Notes: generated by a model not told the origin, from the sequence alone. DNA of 64,000 bases from Ruminococcaceae bacterium FB2012 (GCA_900104495.1 FMXS01000018.1:23714-87713); one strand, 5' to 3'; numbered from the stretch's first letter, positions 1-9,400 are shown. A program made the numbers and translations.

Positions 1-509
1 TCTTTTCTGATAGGTCCCACATACTTCATTGAGGTGTGGTATTTCTGCGCGAAGAAGAAGCAGAAGTTGGTCTCGTCCAGCATCTCGCGGCACTTGTCCA
101 CATCCTGCTGGATGTTCACGCCGAGAGCTTCAAGGCAGTCCGCGGTCCCCGAAAGTGAGGAGGCGGCACGGTTGCCGTGCTTGGAGACCTTGACTCCCGC
201 CGAAGCCACCACCATTGCCGAGGTGGTGGAGATATTGAAGCTCTGAGCATTGTCTCCGCCGGTGCCGACAATTTCCAGAAGATCGTCGTCGTTCTCGAAT
301 TTTACAGCCGCGTCCCGCATAGCCGCCGCACAGCCCGCGATCTCGTCAATGGTCTCCGCTTTTGTGGACTTGGTGGACAGCGCCGCCAGAAAGGCCGCAT
401 TCTGTGTAGCCGAGGTCTTTCCCGACATTATCTCGCTGATGACCTCGTAAGCCTCGTCGTAGGTGAGGTCCTGCTTGTCAACTATTTTTACTATCGCATT
501 TTCTATCAT
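1..509 (-). CDS. trpD: anthranilate phosphoribosyltransferase, N-terminal part (runs off window)
   Basis: Catalyses phosphoribosyl transfer from PRPP to anthranilate, the second dedicated step of tryptophan synthesis, in the cytoplasm. Only the first 169 codons are inside the window; the gene continues past base 1. The translation starts [10 protein letters not shown] after an AAGGAG site, has the helical N-terminal domain, then the PRPP-binding GTGGDN motif at residues 82-87 and a KHGNRA motif near residue 107. It lies 32 bp downstream of trpG and is clearly part of the trpE-G-D operon under the upstream T-box. The assignment rests on these family motifs and on gene order. Confidence 0.95.
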   Translation of the reverse strand, partial: MIENAIVKIVDKQDLTYDEAYEVISEIMSGKTSATQNAAFLAALSTKSTKAETIDEIAGCAAAMRDAAVKFENDDDLLEIVGTGGDNAQSFNISTTSAMVVASAGVKVSKHGNRAASSLSGTADCLEALGVNIQQDVDKCREMLDETNFCFFFAQKYHTSMKYVGPIRK

Positions 510-541
510 TGCTAAACACTCCTTTATAATATGAACACTGT

Positions 542-1102
542 TTACATCTCGATAAAGTTTTTCAGCATCTCACGTCCCAGGGGAGTGAGTATGGATTCAG
601 GGTGGAACTGCACCCCGAAGATCGGATACTGCCGATGCTGTACCGCCATGATCTCGCCGTCGTCGGTGCGGGCGGTGACTTTAAGGCAGTCGGGGAGATC
701 CGCCGCCGCAAGGGAATGGTATCTCGCAACTTCCGTCCGTTCCGGGAGCCCTTTGAAAAGCGGACAGTCCGTGTCAAGGGTGATGGTGCTCTGCTTGCCG
801 TGCATAAGGGCCTTTGCGTAGGTTATCTTTGCGCCGTAGGCCAGGCAGATCGCCTGATGCCCGAGGCATACCCCCAGGGTCGGTATCTCCTTGGATACCT
901 CAGCCGCCGTCTGCACCGTGATGCCCGCATCCTCGGGACGGCCCGGCCCCGGGGAAAGGATTATCTTTTCCGGCGCCAGCAGTCTTATCCCCACTTCGGT
1001 GAGCTCGTCGTTGCGGACCACCTTGATGTCCGGCTCAAGCTCGCCTATCAGCTGATAGAGGTTGTAGGAAAAGCTGTCGTAGTTGTCGATCAGGAGTATC
1101 AT
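542..1102 (-). CDS. trpG: anthranilate synthase component II (glutamine amidotransferase)
   Basis: Class I glutamine amidotransferase that releases ammonia from glutamine and passes it to TrpE for anthranilate synthesis. At 186 residues it is the usual length for a stand-alone TrpG. The catalytic cysteine is C79 in GVCLGHQAI, and the His/Glu pair is H167 and E169 in GVQFHPES. The N-terminus [15 protein letters not shown] is typical. Its ATG overlaps the trpE stop by four bases (ATGA), which indicates translational coupling and a stoichiometric complex. It could also serve p-aminobenzoate synthesis, as some Firmicute TrpG proteins do; that is known from the family and not visible here. Confidence 0.96.
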   Translation of the reverse strand: MILLIDNYDSFSYNLYQLIGELEPDIKVVRNDELTEVGIRLLAPEKIILSPGPGRPEDAGITVQTAAEVSKEIPTLGVCLGHQAICLAYGAKITYAKALMHGKQSTITLDTDCPLFKGLPERTEVARYHSLAAADLPDCLKVTARTDDGEIMAVQHRQYPIFGVQFHPESILTPLGREMLKNFIEM

Positions 1103-2565
1103 ATCCCCGCCTCCTCTGCGGCTTTAAGGGCCTCGACCACGGCCGCCGCCTTGTTTATCGTCTCGCGGTATTCCTTTTCCGGCACCGAATCCGCGACTAT
1201 CCCCGCGCCGCTTCGGACGAAGACCTTCCCGTTCTTCTTGAAGGCCGAACGTATGGCGATGCAGGTGTCAAGGTTGCCGGTGAAATCAATATATCCGATC
1301 GCGCCGCCGTAAAGGCCCCGCTTGTTGTTCTCCAGCTCGGCGATGAGCTGACAGGCGCGTATCTTCGGAGCCCCGGAAAGGGTCCCGGCGGGAAGCACCG
1401 CGTTCACCGCGTCCAGCGCGTCGCAGTCCTCTTTTATCCCGCCCCGCACCGTGGAGCCGATGTGCATAACGTGGGAGAAGCGCAGGATCTGCATATAGCG
1501 CGCCACCTCCACGGTCCCGAAGCGGCTTATGCGTCCGAGATCGTTTCGTCCCAGGTCCACCAGCATATTATGCTCGGCAAGCTCCTTTTCGTCGGCGAGA
1601 AGCTCGGTCTCAAGGGCTTTGTCCTCCTCGTCGGTACGTCCACGGGGACGGGTCCCCGCCAGCGGGAAGGTATGGAGCACACCGTTTTCCAGCTTGACCA
1701 GCGTTTCGGGAGAGGCTCCCGCGATCTCCACATCCGTGCCCGAGAAATAGAACATATAGGGCGAAGGATTAGAAGTGCGGAGTATGCGGTAGGTGTTCAG
1801 CAGACTGCCCTCGTACTCGGCGCAGAGGCGGTTTGAAAGCACGATCTGGAAGATGTCCCCCTCTGTGATGTGCTTCTTGGCCTTCTCCACCATGGAGCAG
1901 AACTCCTCCTCGGAGAACAGGGCCTTGACCTCGCTTTTCAGTCTGCCCGCCTGTTCGGAGGACTTGCCGCCGTTTTTCAGCAGGTCGGCCATTTGCCTCA
2001 GCTCCAGGCAGGCCTTGTTGTAGCCCGTTTCCAGGTCCTTCAGTTTCATGTTGGCGATCAGCACGATCCTCTGACGGAAGTTGTCAAAGGCGATGACCTT
2101 GTCGAAAAGCATAAGGTCAGCGTTCTTGAAATGCTCGCTGTCGTCCACGGGGATGCGCAGAGTCGGCTCGCTGTAAGTGATGAAGTCGTAGGCGAAATAT
2201 CCCACCAGCCCGCCGGTGAAGGGAGGCAGCCCCTCTATCTTCGGGCTGCGGCAGCGGGAAAGCAGCTCCCGGATGTGGGGCGTGGGATCGTCGGTCCTGA
2301 TGTCCATGCCGTCAATGGTGAGCTTTCCGTCGCCGCAGGTGATCTCGCTTTTCGGCTCGTACCCCATAAAGGACCAGCGCCCCCAGCGCTCTCTGTCCTC
2401 GGCGGATTCAAGAAGATAGCAGTGTGTGGACACATTTTTGAGTATCCTTACCGCCTCGATAGGCGTGCAGATGTCCGAGAGCAGTTCGCAGCTTACGGGC
2501 ATAATGTCGTACTTTCCTTCTGCGGCATATTCTCTTGCGGCTTCAAGCGTGGGATAGAATTTCAT
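1099..2565 (-). CDS. trpE: anthranilate synthase component I
   Basis: Converts chorismate plus ammonia (from TrpG) to anthranilate. The protein is 488 residues. The start at 2565 (MKFYPTLEAA) is chosen because ATCCGGAGG lies just upstream; a longer in-frame reading would run back through the T-box. The LLES motif at residues 51-54 is the usual tryptophan feedback site, and the C-terminal chorismate-binding domain carries LAGTRPRG and GASPETL motifs. First gene of the trpEGD operon, overlapping trpG by four bases. Expression should be controlled by the Trp T-box directly upstream, with allosteric feedback in addition. Confidence 0.96.
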   Translation of the reverse strand: MKFYPTLEAAREYAAEGKYDIMPVSCELLSDICTPIEAVRILKNVSTHCYLLESAEDRERWGRWSFMGYEPKSEITCGDGKLTIDGMDIRTDDPTPHIRELLSRCRSPKIEGLPPFTGGLVGYFAYDFITYSEPTLRIPVDDSEHFKNADLMLFDKVIAFDNFRQRIVLIANMKLKDLETGYNKACLELRQMADLLKNGGKSSEQAGRLKSEVKALFSEEEFCSMVEKAKKHITEGDIFQIVLSNRLCAEYEGSLLNTYRILRTSNPSPYMFYFSGTDVEIAGASPETLVKLENGVLHTFPLAGTRPRGRTDEEDKALETELLADEKELAEHNMLVDLGRNDLGRISRFGTVEVARYMQILRFSHVMHIGSTVRGGIKEDCDALDAVNAVLPAGTLSGAPKIRACQLIAELENNKRGLYGGAIGYIDFTGNLDTCIAIRSAFKKNGKVFVRSGAGIVADSVPEKEYRETINKAAAVVEALKAAEEAGI

Positions 2566-2589
2566 AACGCACCTCCGGATATTGTTCAA

Positions 2590-2869
2590 ATAAAAAACGC
2601 CCCTGCAAGGCCTTTCGGTCTTGTCAAGGACGAATAATACTTTATCCGCGGTGCCACCTTGATTCGCAGCCTTCGCTGCGCACTTGACAGGGTACCAGCA
2701 TACCCCCGGCAACTGACGTATGCCAGCACGTCGCAGAATACTCTGCCCTAACGGGCATTTGACTGCGCCCTCAGCGGTCCATTTGATGACTTGTTTTTCA
2801 CCCGGCTCGCAGCACCCCGGGCTCTCTGTGGAAGCATCGTCACCGTTATCTCCGCGTCAACGGTTTATT
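2590..2869 (-). promoter_or_regulatory. T-box leader, tRNA-Trp type, upstream of trpE
   Basis: On the minus strand the leader carries the T-box core AAGGTGGCACCGCGG (about 2650-2664), the stem I motifs AGAGAG and CTGAGGG, and a specifier region reading AAATGGACC, where TGG is the Trp codon. It ends in a GC-rich hairpin followed by a run of T at about 2591-2597, the intrinsic terminator. In this family, uncharged tRNA pairs with the specifier and the T-box bulge to favour antitermination. The specifier is read by eye; the T-box call itself is secure. Confidence 0.92.
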
Positions 2870-2875
2870 TTCCAC

Positions 2876-2904
2876 ATTATAACACGGCTCCCGCGGTTTG
2901 TCAA
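2876..2904 (-). promoter_or_regulatory. sigma-A promoter of the trp T-box leader
   Basis: On the minus strand TTGACA (2899-2904) and TATAAT (2876-2881) are separated by 17 bases, a consensus housekeeping promoter placing transcription start near 2869, just ahead of the T-box. Confidence 0.88.
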
Positions 2905-2973
2905 TACCCTTTTTTTGAATATTTTACTCTGATGTGATACTACTTTAACATATTAAAATAAAGCTGCCCCTTC

Positions 2974-3144
2974 GGACGGACCGGACGGACCGGACGGGCT
3001 TTTCCTACTTTTTTATTTTTTATATATATACATACATATACATATATATAATATATTTCTGCGTATTTTTCACAAATAGTGTAAACTGCCGTCCAGCCCG
3101 TCCAAAGGGCGCAAATGCGCGGTTTGAGTGTGTCCGGTCCGTCC
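2974..3144. repeat. GC-rich inverted repeats flanking an AT-rich centre
   Basis: GGACGGACCGGAC (2974-2986) is the inverse of GTCCGGTCCGTCC (3132-3144), and GGACGGGCT (2992-3000) is the inverse of AGCCCGTCC (3095-3103). The arms enclose an AT-rich stretch with TATATA runs. It lies between the divergent trpE T-box and the metY leader, and no coding sequence is apparent. The role is unknown. Confidence 0.6.
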
Positions 3145-3180
3145 AATTCAAAAAAATCGAAAAAAATTTTATAAATCCTA

Positions 3181-3209
3181 TTGACAAAGTGGGAATTGTG
3201 TGCTATAAT
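3181..3209 (+). promoter_or_regulatory. sigma-A promoter of the metY-cysK operon
   Basis: TTGACA (3181-3186) and TATAAT (3204-3209) with a 17-base spacer. About 10 bases downstream is TACCCGATAGGAAAACGGTA, which has TACC/GGTA ends and loosely resembles Rrf2/CymR-type sulfur operators; that part is only a suggestion. Confidence 0.88.
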
Positions 3210-3259
3210 TCATACATACCCGATAGGAAAACGGTACAATCAAGAAAGCGAGTGAGAAA

Positions 3260-3349
3260 ATGAACATACGGATCACGAAACTCCTCAGATCGAATTACCG
3301 CTTCGGACGAATGCGTCGATGTCGTCCCTGCGCGGAAATCAGAGAATGA
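3260..3349 (+). CDS. 29-codon cysteine-containing leader peptide
   Basis: A short reading frame follows the operon promoter and precedes metY by 81 bases. It begins MNIRITKLLRSNYRFG and ends with an Arg/Cys-rich segment, MRRCRPCAEIRE. The two Cys codons (TGT, TGC) lie close to the stop in the manner of amino-acid attenuation leaders. The upstream ribosome site (GCGAGTGAG) is weak. The downstream GC-rich stretch (3350-3395) could form alternative structures. The inferred role is cysteine-sensing control of the sulfur-assimilation operon. I do not recognise a named family. Confidence 0.6.
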   Translation: MNIRITKLLRSNYRFGRMRRCRPCAEIRE

Positions 3350-3430
3350 TCTGCGGCGGGGCCCGGCGAAATGCTGACCCGCACGTTATAAAATGCATGA
3401 CCTAATACATATTATAAAGGAGTAATCACT

Positions 3431-4708
3431 ATGAGCTATAAATTTGAAACACTTCAGCTTCACGTCGGACAGGAACAGGCGGACCCCGCCACCGATTCGA
3501 GAGCTGTTCCCATTTATCAGACCACATCCTACGTTTTCCATAACAGCGAGCACGCTGCCGCCCGCTTCGGTCTTACCGATGCAGGAAACATCTACGGCAG
3601 GCTCACCAATTCCACCCAGGACGTGCTGGAAAAGCGCGTGGCCGCTCTTGAAGGCGGCGCGGCTGCCCTGGCAGTAGCCTCCGGCGCGGCTGCTATCAGC
3701 TACACGGTACAGGCCCTTGCAGCGGCAGGCGAGCATATTGTTGCTCAGAAGACGATCTACGGCGGCAGCTTCAACCTGCTGGCCCACACCCTTCCCCAGT
3801 ACGGCATCAAGACCACCTTCGTGGACATCCACGACCTTGAAGCCGTAAAGGCGGCTATCCTGCCCGAGACCAAGGCGATCTTCATCGAGACACTCGGCAA
3901 TCCCAACAGCGACATCCCGGACATCGAGGCTCTTTCGGAGCTGGCCCACTCTCACGGCATCCCGCTGGTTATCGACAACACCTTCGGCACGCCCTACCTT
4001 ATCAGGCCCATTGAGCACGGTGCGGACATCGTGGTGCATTCGGCTACGAAGTTCCTGGGCGGACACGGCACGACCCTCGGCGGCGTGATCGTGGATTCGG
4101 GCAAATTCAACTGGACTCCCGAGAAATTTGCACCTATCGCGGCTCCCAATCCCAGCTACCACGGGGTATCCTTCACCGCCGCGGCAGGACCCGCCGCTTT
4201 CGTCACCTACATCAGAGCGATACTTCTCCGTGACACCGGCGCCGCTATCTCGCCCTTCAACGCTTTCCTGCTGCTCCAGGGCGTCGAGACACTTTCTCTG
4301 AGACTGGAGCGTCACGCCGAGAACACCAAGAAGGTGGTCGAGTATCTTTCCAAGCATCCGCTGGTGGAAAAGGTCAATCACCCCTCGCTGCCGGAGCATC
4401 CGCAGCATGAGCTTTACAAGAAATACTTCCCCAACGGCGGCGGCTCCATTTTCACCTTTGACATCAAGGGCGGCAAGGAAGAAGCCTGGAAGTTCATCGA
4501 CGCGCTGGAGATCTTCTCTCTGCTGGCTAACGTGGCTGACGTCAAGTCTCTTGTGATACATCCCGCCACCACCACACATTCGCAGCTCAGCGACGAGGAG
4601 CTGGCAGCCAACGACATCCGTCAGAGCACTATCCGCCTTTCCATAGGCACCGAACACATCGACGATATAATCGCAGACCTGGAAAATGGCTTTGCGGCTA
4701 TCAGATAA
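3431..4708 (+). CDS. metY: O-acetylhomoserine sulfhydrylase (PLP enzyme)
   Basis: PLP-dependent enzyme of the Cys/Met metabolism family that makes homocysteine from O-acetylhomoserine and sulfide. At 425 residues it matches the long MetY subfamily. The N-terminus [20 protein letters not shown] and the motif [13 protein letters not shown], with PLP-binding lysine K207, are characteristic. Start ATG at 3431 has AAAGGAG seven bases upstream. It is followed by cysK after 36 bp, so the operon feeds sulfide into both homocysteine and cysteine. It is likely controlled by the upstream cysteine-codon leader. A cystathionine gamma-synthase role is less likely given the length and N-terminus. Confidence 0.93.
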   Translation: MSYKFETLQLHVGQEQADPATDSRAVPIYQTTSYVFHNSEHAAARFGLTDAGNIYGRLTNSTQDVLEKRVAALEGGAAALAVASGAAAISYTVQALAAAGEHIVAQKTIYGGSFNLLAHTLPQYGIKTTFVDIHDLEAVKAAILPETKAIFIETLGNPNSDIPDIEALSELAHSHGIPLVIDNTFGTPYLIRPIEHGADIVVHSATKFLGGHGTTLGGVIVDSGKFNWTPEKFAPIAAPNPSYHGVSFTAAAGPAAFVTYIRAILLRDTGAAISPFNAFLLLQGVETLSLRLERHAENTKKVVEYLSKHPLVEKVNHPSLPEHPQHELYKKYFPNGGGSIFTFDIKGGKEEAWKFIDALEIFSLLANVADVKSLVIHPATTTHSQLSDEELAANDIRQSTIRLSIGTEHIDDIIADLENGFAAIR

Positions 4709-4744
4709 CAAACTAAAAACAATAAATATTGGAGGAATAATGTC

Positions 4745-5677
4745 ATGTCAAACATATATAAAGGAACACTGGGACTTATCGGAAACACACCTCTCGTTGA
4801 GGTGATAAACTTTGAAGCAGAGCTGGATCTCAAAGCAACGCTTCTCGCCAAGCTGGAATACTTCAACCCCGCAGGCAGCGTCAAGGACAGGATCGCCAAG
4901 GCAATGATCGAGGACGCCGAGCAGAAGGGTCTGCTGAAGAAGGGCTCCGTCATCATCGAGCCCACTTCGGGTAATACCGGCATCGGTCTGGCTTCTATCG
5001 CGGCTGCCAAGGGCTACCGCATCATCATCACCATGCCCGAGACCATGAGCGTCGAGCGCAGGAACATCCTCAAAGCCTACGGCGCCGAGCTGGTTCTGAC
5101 TGAGGGTGCAAAGGGCATGAAGGGCGCTATCGCCAAGGCCGAGGAGCTCTCCAAGGAGATCCCGGACAGCTTCATCCCGGGACAGTTCGTAAACCCCGCA
5201 AATCCCGCTATCCACAAGGCCACCACGGGCCCCGAGATCTGGAATGACACCGACGGCAAGGTTGACATCTTCGTAGCAGGAGTCGGCACCGGCGGCACCC
5301 TGACGGGCGTGGGCGAGTTCCTCAAGGAGAAGAACCCCGCCGTAAAGATCGTAGCCGTTGAGCCGGAAAGCTCCCCCGTTCTCTCCGAGGGCAAAGCGGG
5401 CGCTCACAAGATCCAGGGCATCGGCGCGGGCTTCGTTCCCGACGTGCTGAACACCAAGATCTACGACGAGATCATCAAGGTCGCCAATGAGGACGCCTTC
5501 GCCGCCGCCAAGCTGCTGGTGAAGAAGGAGGGCATCTCGGTGGGCATCTCCTCGGGTGCGGCTCTTCATGCCGCCGCAGAGCTTGCCAAGCGTCCCGAGA
5601 ACGCAGGCAAGGTCATCGTGGCTCTGCTCCCCGACAGCGGCGACAGATACTACTCCACTCCCCTCTTTACCGAATGA
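4745..5677 (+). CDS. cysK: cysteine synthase A (O-acetylserine sulfhydrylase)
   Basis: Forms cysteine from O-acetylserine and sulfide with PLP. The protein is 310 residues, the normal CysK length. Catalytic lysine K47 sits in NPAGSVKDR; the PLP-phosphate and substrate loop TSGNTG is at residues 74-79; the [10 protein letters not shown] glycine loop is also present. Start ATG follows GGAGG. Second gene of the metY operon, with a strong terminator just downstream. Pairing with metY indicates a shared sulfide pool. Confidence 0.96.
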   Translation: MSNIYKGTLGLIGNTPLVEVINFEAELDLKATLLAKLEYFNPAGSVKDRIAKAMIEDAEQKGLLKKGSVIIEPTSGNTGIGLASIAAAKGYRIIITMPETMSVERRNILKAYGAELVLTEGAKGMKGAIAKAEELSKEIPDSFIPGQFVNPANPAIHKATTGPEIWNDTDGKVDIFVAGVGTGGTLTGVGEFLKEKNPAVKIVAVEPESSPVLSEGKAGAHKIQGIGAGFVPDVLNTKIYDEIIKVANEDAFAAAKLLVKKEGISVGISSGAALHAAAELAKRPENAGKVIVALLPDSGDRYYSTPLFTE

Positions 5678-5709
5678 ACATAATAACACATAACCTCCCA
5701 ACACAGAAG

Positions 5710-5735
5710 CGCCCGCAGTAATGCGGGCGTTTTTG
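5710..5735 (+). terminator. intrinsic terminator of metY-cysK
   Basis: CGCCCGCA (5710-5717), loop GTAA, TGCGGGCG (5722-5729) followed by a T run. It lies 32 bp after cysK. Confidence 0.92.
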
Positions 5736-5783
5736 ATGTCACAATATACAAAAACGGCTGTCGTATATCGTCAAAAATGCGAA

Positions 5784-5812
5784 TTGTGTTTTTTAATAAA
5801 TTGTGATATAAT
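5784..5812 (+). promoter_or_regulatory. promoter of the TerB-like gene
   Basis: TTGTGT (5784-5789), a 17-base spacer, and TATAAT (5807-5812), upstream of the gene at 5890. Confidence 0.72.
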
Positions 5813-5889
5813 TAATACAGTGTTTTTAACGGCGTTCTCTCCTGCGGGGGAGACAAAAGCACAATATTTTTTTAAGGAGGAACATTGAT

Positions 5890-6408
5890 ATGGGAAACTA
5901 TTCCGAACTCAAAAATAGTTATGACGGTCTGATCGCACTTCTCTCAACCATTACCAAGTCTGCCGGTGTCAGCGCATCCGTTGAAGAGATCACCGACACC
6001 TTCAACAGCGAATTCATCTTCTATGCGGGCGCACTTTCTCTCTGCGACGGCGAGATCGCCGACGAAGAGCTCAAGGCTCTCTCCGAGATCTTCGACTATA
6101 AGTTCGATCACCTTGCGGTAATGAATGCGGCCCAGGCATTCAGCAAGACCCTTGAATGCATTCCCGCCTGCGTTAAGATAGCCGTAGACATCGACAATAC
6201 CGCAGCCGACAACAAGGAGATCAATGTCCTGCTGAGCGTAGGCGTTGTCTCGATGTTTGCTAATATTGCTCAGGCTATCGTTGCGGCCGATCAGCAGCTC
6301 ACCGAGAACGAAGCCAAGCTGGCAATAGGATATGTCAACTTCCTTTCCGATTATGTTGACAAGAATCTTTCCGATGCAGCCAAGGCCAAGCTGCCCAAGA
6401 AGGAATAA
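5890..6408 (+). CDS. TerB-like helical protein
   Basis: A 172-residue soluble, mostly helical, acidic protein. It has the general look of TerB-fold proteins: an acidic helical core with the segment ALSLCDGEIADEELKALSEI near residue 55 and a second related stretch QAIVAADQQLTENEAKLAI near residue 135, suggesting an internal two-fold repeat. Family members are linked to tellurite and stress responses through metal binding, but no other ter gene is nearby. Start ATG has AAGGAGG upstream. It is a single-gene unit with its own promoter and terminator. The function is unproven and family membership is judged by eye. Confidence 0.6.
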   Translation: MGNYSELKNSYDGLIALLSTITKSAGVSASVEEITDTFNSEFIFYAGALSLCDGEIADEELKALSEIFDYKFDHLAVMNAAQAFSKTLECIPACVKIAVDIDNTAADNKEINVLLSVGVVSMFANIAQAIVAADQQLTENEAKLAIGYVNFLSDYVDKNLSDAAKAKLPKKE

Positions 6409-6422
6409 CCTCACTGTGACAG

Positions 6423-6452
6423 ACGCTTCCGCTTAGGCGGGGGCGTTTTTTT
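6423..6452 (+). terminator. intrinsic terminator
   Basis: ACGCTTCCGC, loop TTAG, GCGGGGGCGT, then seven T. It follows the TerB-like gene by 14 bp. Confidence 0.9.
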
Positions 6453-6691
6453 GTGCAGAAACGAAGATCGGAACAGAAGATCGCATTCTGCCGCTGACCT
6501 TATACAGCATTGACTGGGTGAAACTTTTCCGGAGAAAGCATTCTTCAAGTTCTCTTTTCTATGTTCTTTCCATTGTTTTTGGCGGGGGCATATCCCGCTT
6601 TCATAGGACCGCAAAAGGCAAAACTCACACAAAACCCGGAAAGAAAATATGTCCCCGCCAAAAAGAATTAAAAGTCTTTAGAAGGGGGTTT

Positions 6692-6724
6692 GGGGGAAAG
6701 CCTTTCTTCAGAAAGGTTTCCCCC
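6692..6724. repeat. near-perfect palindrome in a 417-bp intergenic gap
   Basis: GGGGGAAAGCCTTTCT and AGAAAGGTTTCCCCC form a 15-bp stem with one bulged G. The rest of the gap from 6453 to 6869 shows no gene; it ends in the promoter of the alpha-galactosidase. The palindrome has no adjacent T run, so it looks like a repeat-type hairpin and not a terminator. Confidence 0.65.
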
Positions 6725-6804
6725 ATTCAGCACTGCACAAAGCCGGCGGCAAAGCGCGTTTTTTTCTGTTCCGATTTTATTTTTTGCTAAAACGTTTTCG
6801 GCTC

Positions 6805-6832
6805 TTGCATTATTTTTCGTATATGCTATAAT
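6805..6832 (+). promoter_or_regulatory. promoter of the alpha-galactosidase gene
   Basis: TTGCAT (6805-6810), 16-base spacer, TATAAT (6827-6832). Confidence 0.75.
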
Positions 6833-6869
6833 TGAATTGAAACTTTTTGATAATAAGGAGAGCGCTTCT

Positions 6870-9077
6870 ATGTCCGTGACTTACAACGAAAAAGCAAGGC
6901 AGTTCCGGCTGCGTGCAAACAAGACCGATTACGTTATCGCCGTTGCCCCGGGAGGGGATTACCTCGCCCACGTTCGGTTCGGCTCCGCTGTCCCCGACAG
7001 GGACCTGACCTATCTTCTCCGCCTTGACGAGAACCCCTTCACCCCCGAGACCAACGACCGTGACCGCGCCGTTTATCTCGATACTCTGCCCTTTGAGTAT
7101 CCCTGCTTCGGCATCGGAGACTACCGCGAGAGCGCCTTTAAAATTTCCGCTCCCGACGGGACTTCCGCCTGCGACCTGCGGTATAAGTCCCACAAGATAT
7201 ACAAGGGCAAGCCCGCTTTGGAAGGGCTCCCGGCTACCTTCGCCACCGAGAAAAGTCCCTGCGACACCCTGGAGATAACCCTGGAGGATAAGCCCGCGGG
7301 GCTGGAAGCCACGCTTATCTACACCGCCTTTGAAAAGCTGGACGTCATCACACGTTCGGTCATCGTTAAAAACGTGGGAGATAAGCCCTGCACCCTTACA
7401 AGGGTCTATTCCGCCTGCGTGGACTTCGACACCGCTGATTTCGATATGCTGACCCTCAACGGCTCCTGGGCGAGAGAACGGGCCGCGGAGCGCTGCCGTC
7501 TCCATCACGGAAAGCAGTCCATAGATTCCATACGCGGGGAAAGCTCACATCAGAACAACCCCTTTGCCGCTCTCTGCGAGCATAAGGCCGACGAGGACAG
7601 CGGCGAAGTCTTCGGATTTAACTTTGTCTACTCGGGGAACTTCATCGCCCAGGCGGAGGTCACTCAGCACAAAAAGACCCGCTTCGTCATGGGCATAAAT
7701 GACACGGACTTCTCCTGGCTCCTGGAACCCGGGGAGAGCTTCACCGCCCCGGAGGTCGTCATGGTGCATTCCACCGAGGGCCTCGGAGGCATGAGCCGCA
7801 CCTTCCACGACCTTTACCGGGAAAACCTTATCCGCGGGGAGTACAAGGATAAGCGCCGTCCCATACTCATAAACAACTGGGAGGCCACCTATTTCGATTT
7901 CAATACGGAGAAGCTCATCTCCATAGCCAAAGAGGCTTCAAAGCTGGGCATCGAGATGCTTGTAATGGACGACGGCTGGTTCGGTCATCGGGACAGCGAC
8001 AACTCTTCCCTCGGGGACTGGTTCGTCTATGAGAAGAAGCTCCCCGGAGGGCTGAAACATCTGGTGGACGAGGTCAACAAGCTGGGGATGAAGTTCGGCA
8101 TATGGTTCGAGCCGGAAATGATAAGCCCCGACTCTGAGCTTTTCCGCGCTCATCCCGACTGGGCGATACAGGTCAAGGGGCGCCCCATGACCCTCTGCCG
8201 CGAGCAGTACGTCCTTGACTATTCCCGCAAAGAGGTAAGGGACCACATCTACTCCATGATGCGGAAAATACTGGACGGCGCCAACATCGAATACATCAAA
8301 TGGGATATGAACCGACAGCTCACCGAGGTGGGTTCGGCGGCTCTGCCCCCCGAAAGGCAGAAGGAGCTTTGGCACCGCTACGTCCTCGGGGTGTATGAGC
8401 TTATGGAACGGCTCACTTCCGATTATCCCCATATCCTGCTGGAGAACTGCTCCGGCGGCGGAGCCCGCTTCGACCCGGGAATGCTCTACTACTCTCCGCA
8501 GATATGGTGCTCCGACGACACCGACGCCATAGAGCGTCTGAAAATACAGTACGGCACTTCGATGTGCTATCCCTGTTCGGCTATGGGGGCCCACGTCTCC
8601 GACTGCCCGAATCATACCGTGGGCAGGAGCACGCCCTTTGCCACAAGAGGCCACGCCGCTATGGTGGGCACCTTCGGCTACGAACTGGACGTTACCCGCA
8701 TCCCCCAAGAGGACAGGGACGCTATCCCCGGGCAGATAGCGGAGTTCAACAAGTACAACGCTCTCGTCCGCACCGGGGACCATTACCGCATCGGCAATAT
8801 GTTCGAGGACAACACCTTCGACGCCTGGGAATTCGTAGCCAAGGACAAGAGCGAGGCGCTGTTTGAATTCGTGCAGGTGCTGGGACGTCCCAACGAGAGA
8901 AGCCGGCGCATCAGGCTGAAAGGTCTTGACCCCGAGGCTTACTATTTCCGGGAAGACAAGCCGGAGGAAAAACTCTCCGGGGCGGCGCTGATGAACTGCG
9001 GCATAAACATCGGCGGGCTGTGGGGCGACTTCCGTTCGTTGATAATACACTTCATCCGGGCGGAGCATACGGACTGA
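6870..9077 (+). CDS. alpha-galactosidase, GH36
   Basis: Hydrolyses terminal alpha-1,6-galactosides such as raffinose, melibiose and galactomannan side groups. The protein is 735 residues without signal peptide, so it is cytoplasmic and implies uptake of intact oligosaccharides. The N-terminal beta-sandwich is followed by the TIM barrel with LINNWEATYFDF and the nucleophile D479 in YIKWDMNR; acid/base D549 is in WCSDDTDAIERL, closely matching the known 478/548 pair of GH36 tetrameric enzymes. The ATG at 6870 is chosen over an earlier in-frame start because AAGGAG precedes it by ten bases and the family begins here. It is followed 17 bp later by a DUF3795 gene. Confidence 0.94.
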   Translation: MSVTYNEKARQFRLRANKTDYVIAVAPGGDYLAHVRFGSAVPDRDLTYLLRLDENPFTPETNDRDRAVYLDTLPFEYPCFGIGDYRESAFKISAPDGTSACDLRYKSHKIYKGKPALEGLPATFATEKSPCDTLEITLEDKPAGLEATLIYTAFEKLDVITRSVIVKNVGDKPCTLTRVYSACVDFDTADFDMLTLNGSWARERAAERCRLHHGKQSIDSIRGESSHQNNPFAALCEHKADEDSGEVFGFNFVYSGNFIAQAEVTQHKKTRFVMGINDTDFSWLLEPGESFTAPEVVMVHSTEGLGGMSRTFHDLYRENLIRGEYKDKRRPILINNWEATYFDFNTEKLISIAKEASKLGIEMLVMDDGWFGHRDSDNSSLGDWFVYEKKLPGGLKHLVDEVNKLGMKFGIWFEPEMISPDSELFRAHPDWAIQVKGRPMTLCREQYVLDYSRKEVRDHIYSMMRKILDGANIEYIKWDMNRQLTEVGSAALPPERQKELWHRYVLGVYELMERLTSDYPHILLENCSGGGARFDPGMLYYSPQIWCSDDTDAIERLKIQYGTSMCYPCSAMGAHVSDCPNHTVGRSTPFATRGHAAMVGTFGYELDVTRIPQEDRDAIPGQIAEFNKYNALVRTGDHYRIGNMFEDNTFDAWEFVAKDKSEALFEFVQVLGRPNERSRRIRLKGLDPEAYYFREDKPEEKLSGAALMNCGINIGGLWGDFRSLIIHFIRAEHTD

Positions 9078-9094
9078 ACAAGGAGGACTGCATT

Positions 9095-9385
9095 ATGAAA
9101 GCAAACATAAGCGTCTGCGGCGCGGACTGCGGCGAGTGCCGTTATCTCAAAGAGAAGAAATGCAAGGGCTGCAGCAAGTGCGAGGGCAAGGTCTTTCACT
9201 GTCCCAAGGGAGAAGAGTGCGCGATATACGCCTGCTGCATCTACGACAGGGGATACGAAAGCTGCATCGACTGCGCCGACATCCCGTGTTCGATATGGAA
9301 AAAGACCCGTGACCCGAAAATGTCCGCGGACGAATTTGAGGACAGCATCCGCGAGCGCATCCAGCGGCTGGAAGATAACTATTGA
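9095..9385 (+). CDS. small cysteine-rich DUF3795-type protein
   Basis: A 96-residue protein with many cysteines in pairs and CxxC-like spacing: CGADCGECRYLKEKKC, CKGCSKC, CPKGEEC and CIDCADIPC. This pattern is typical of small DUF3795 proteins, which probably bind zinc or an iron-sulfur cluster. The start at 9095 has AGGAGG upstream; a longer reading would overlap the preceding gene. It sits 15 bp before the fumarase alpha gene and is probably co-transcribed. The biochemical role is unknown. Confidence 0.75.
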   Translation: MKANISVCGADCGECRYLKEKKCKGCSKCEGKVFHCPKGEECAIYACCIYDRGYESCIDCADIPCSIWKKTRDPKMSADEFEDSIRERIQRLEDNY

Positions 9386-9400
9386 TAAGAGGAAAATGCT

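Noticed and set aside
3210..3430. SAM or cobalamin riboswitch upstream of metY
   Set aside because: None of the expected conserved motifs is visible; the leader is explained better by the short Cys-containing frame.
3386..4711. Long open frame antisense to metY
   Set aside because: It lies exactly opposite a gene with full family motifs and has no ribosome site or recognisable protein character; it arises from GC-rich codon use.
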